From Burkholderiales bacterium (GTDB taxonomy: Bacteria; Pseudomonadota; Gammaproteobacteria; Burkholderiales; SG8-39), in assembly GCA_017880745.1 (NCBI GenBank), contig JADGRR010000159.1, positions 1 through 6,725 of the forward strand: DNA of 6,725 bases, read 5' to 3'. The position numbers and the translations under genes were made by a program. This document shows positions 6,530 to 6,725 of the stretch, in pieces. Numbering within the stretch: the first letter of the stretch is position 1; each line of letters begins with the position of its first letter. The notes under the pieces were generated by a model that was not told the origin of the DNA, did no database searches, and saw nothing but the letters and a program-made list of their open reading frames with translations.

Positions 6530-6725
6530 GACTACTCCTAGTTCTGACATGGCGGCAGGTGTCTCCCGATGGGAGAACTTGTTGACCTTGACACCACTTG
6601 TTTTGCGTTCCCGGCGAAACTGGAACGGTGCTGCACGAAAAGTTCCGCTTCCGAACTTTCCGCAAAACCTAGTACCTTCGGTACGCGAGGAGATATCCCC
6701 TCATGCTCCCCTGGAGCGGGCCGCC
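6530..6725 (-). promoter_or_regulatory. Non-coding leader of rpmI-rplT, probable L20 control region
   Basis: No protein is recognisable in these 196 bases; the end of infC, the usual upstream gene, is not seen and should lie beyond the edge. Read on the - strand, several stems line up: 6702-6687 (GAGG/CCTC plus a G-T pair around GATATC), 6684-6672 (GTACC/GGTAC around GAA), 6662-6636 (10-bp stem CGGAAAGTTC / GAACTTTTCG with one G-T pair and a 7-base loop), and 6576-6562 (TCTCCC/GGGAGA around ATC). The last competes with a longer-range stem pairing 6595-6590 (GGTGTC) with 6563-6558 (GACACC). L20 is known to repress rpmI translation by binding such leaders in enterobacteria. That this leader does so is inferred from position and folding. 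No convincing promoter was found in it. Confidence 0.45.
6535..6539 (-). promoter_or_regulatory. Ribosome binding site of rpmI
   Basis: AGGAG on the - strand, 5 bases before the rpmI ATG at 6529. It supports that start against the upstream in-frame ATG at 6550 and lies about 20 bases downstream of the nearest leader hairpin arm. Confidence 0.75.

Noticed and set aside
6321..6665. Extension of the L20 frame to 6665 on the - strand
   Set aside because: The added residues are a shadow of rpmI and its leader; L20 begins at the conserved MPRVKRG with its own ribosome binding site.
6541..6725. End of infC in the right-hand tail
   Set aside because: All three - strand frames were read. One stays open to a TAG just before the rpmI ribosome binding site, but none shows the expected IF-3 ending, so no gene is called.

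Overview
The window reads as a GC-rich chromosomal segment from a betaproteobacterium. The grounds are the gene order htpX - rsmB - DUF4390 gene - ntrY-like kinase - ntrX-like regulator, which I know from betaproteobacterial genomes, and the protein sequences themselves. I see no mobile element, CRISPR array, tRNA or rRNA. All the genes are housekeeping or signalling genes, and the less ordinary material lies in the regulator and the non-coding gaps.

Left part, + strand (1-5746). The 3' half of htpX (inner-membrane zinc protease) enters at the left edge and ends at 412. A gap of about 110-140 bases follows, holding two related palindromes and a strong hairpin (508-542). Then come four tightly packed genes: rsmB (16S rRNA m5C967 methyltransferase), a secreted DUF4390 protein starting 3 bases later, an NtrY-type sensor kinase overlapping it by ATGA, and an NtrX-type regulator overlapping the kinase by one base. 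The spacing implies one transcript with translational coupling. The kinase looks catalytically complete. The regulator has an intact receiver and Fis-type DNA-binding end, but its AAA+ centre has lost Walker A, the Walker B aspartate and the whole GAFTGA loop. It should bind DNA under phosphorylation control without acting as a sigma-54 ATPase.

Middle (5747-5936). This 190-base convergent gap holds several inverted repeats, including a perfect 13-bp stem at 5852-5882 that probably separates the two converging transcripts.

Right part, - strand (5937-6725). rpmI (L35) and rplT (L20) lie in the usual order with good ribosome binding sites. Upstream of rpmI, at least 196 bases carry no recognisable gene but several hairpins and short resemblances to the L20 site in 23S rRNA, which fits a leader for L20 feedback control. 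pheS, normally next after rplT, is absent: rplT faces ntrX instead, so the order is rearranged here or the assembly joins two loci.

The best candidates for a second look are the ATPase-dead NtrX paired with an intact NtrY, the rpmI leader, and the rplT/ntrX junction.
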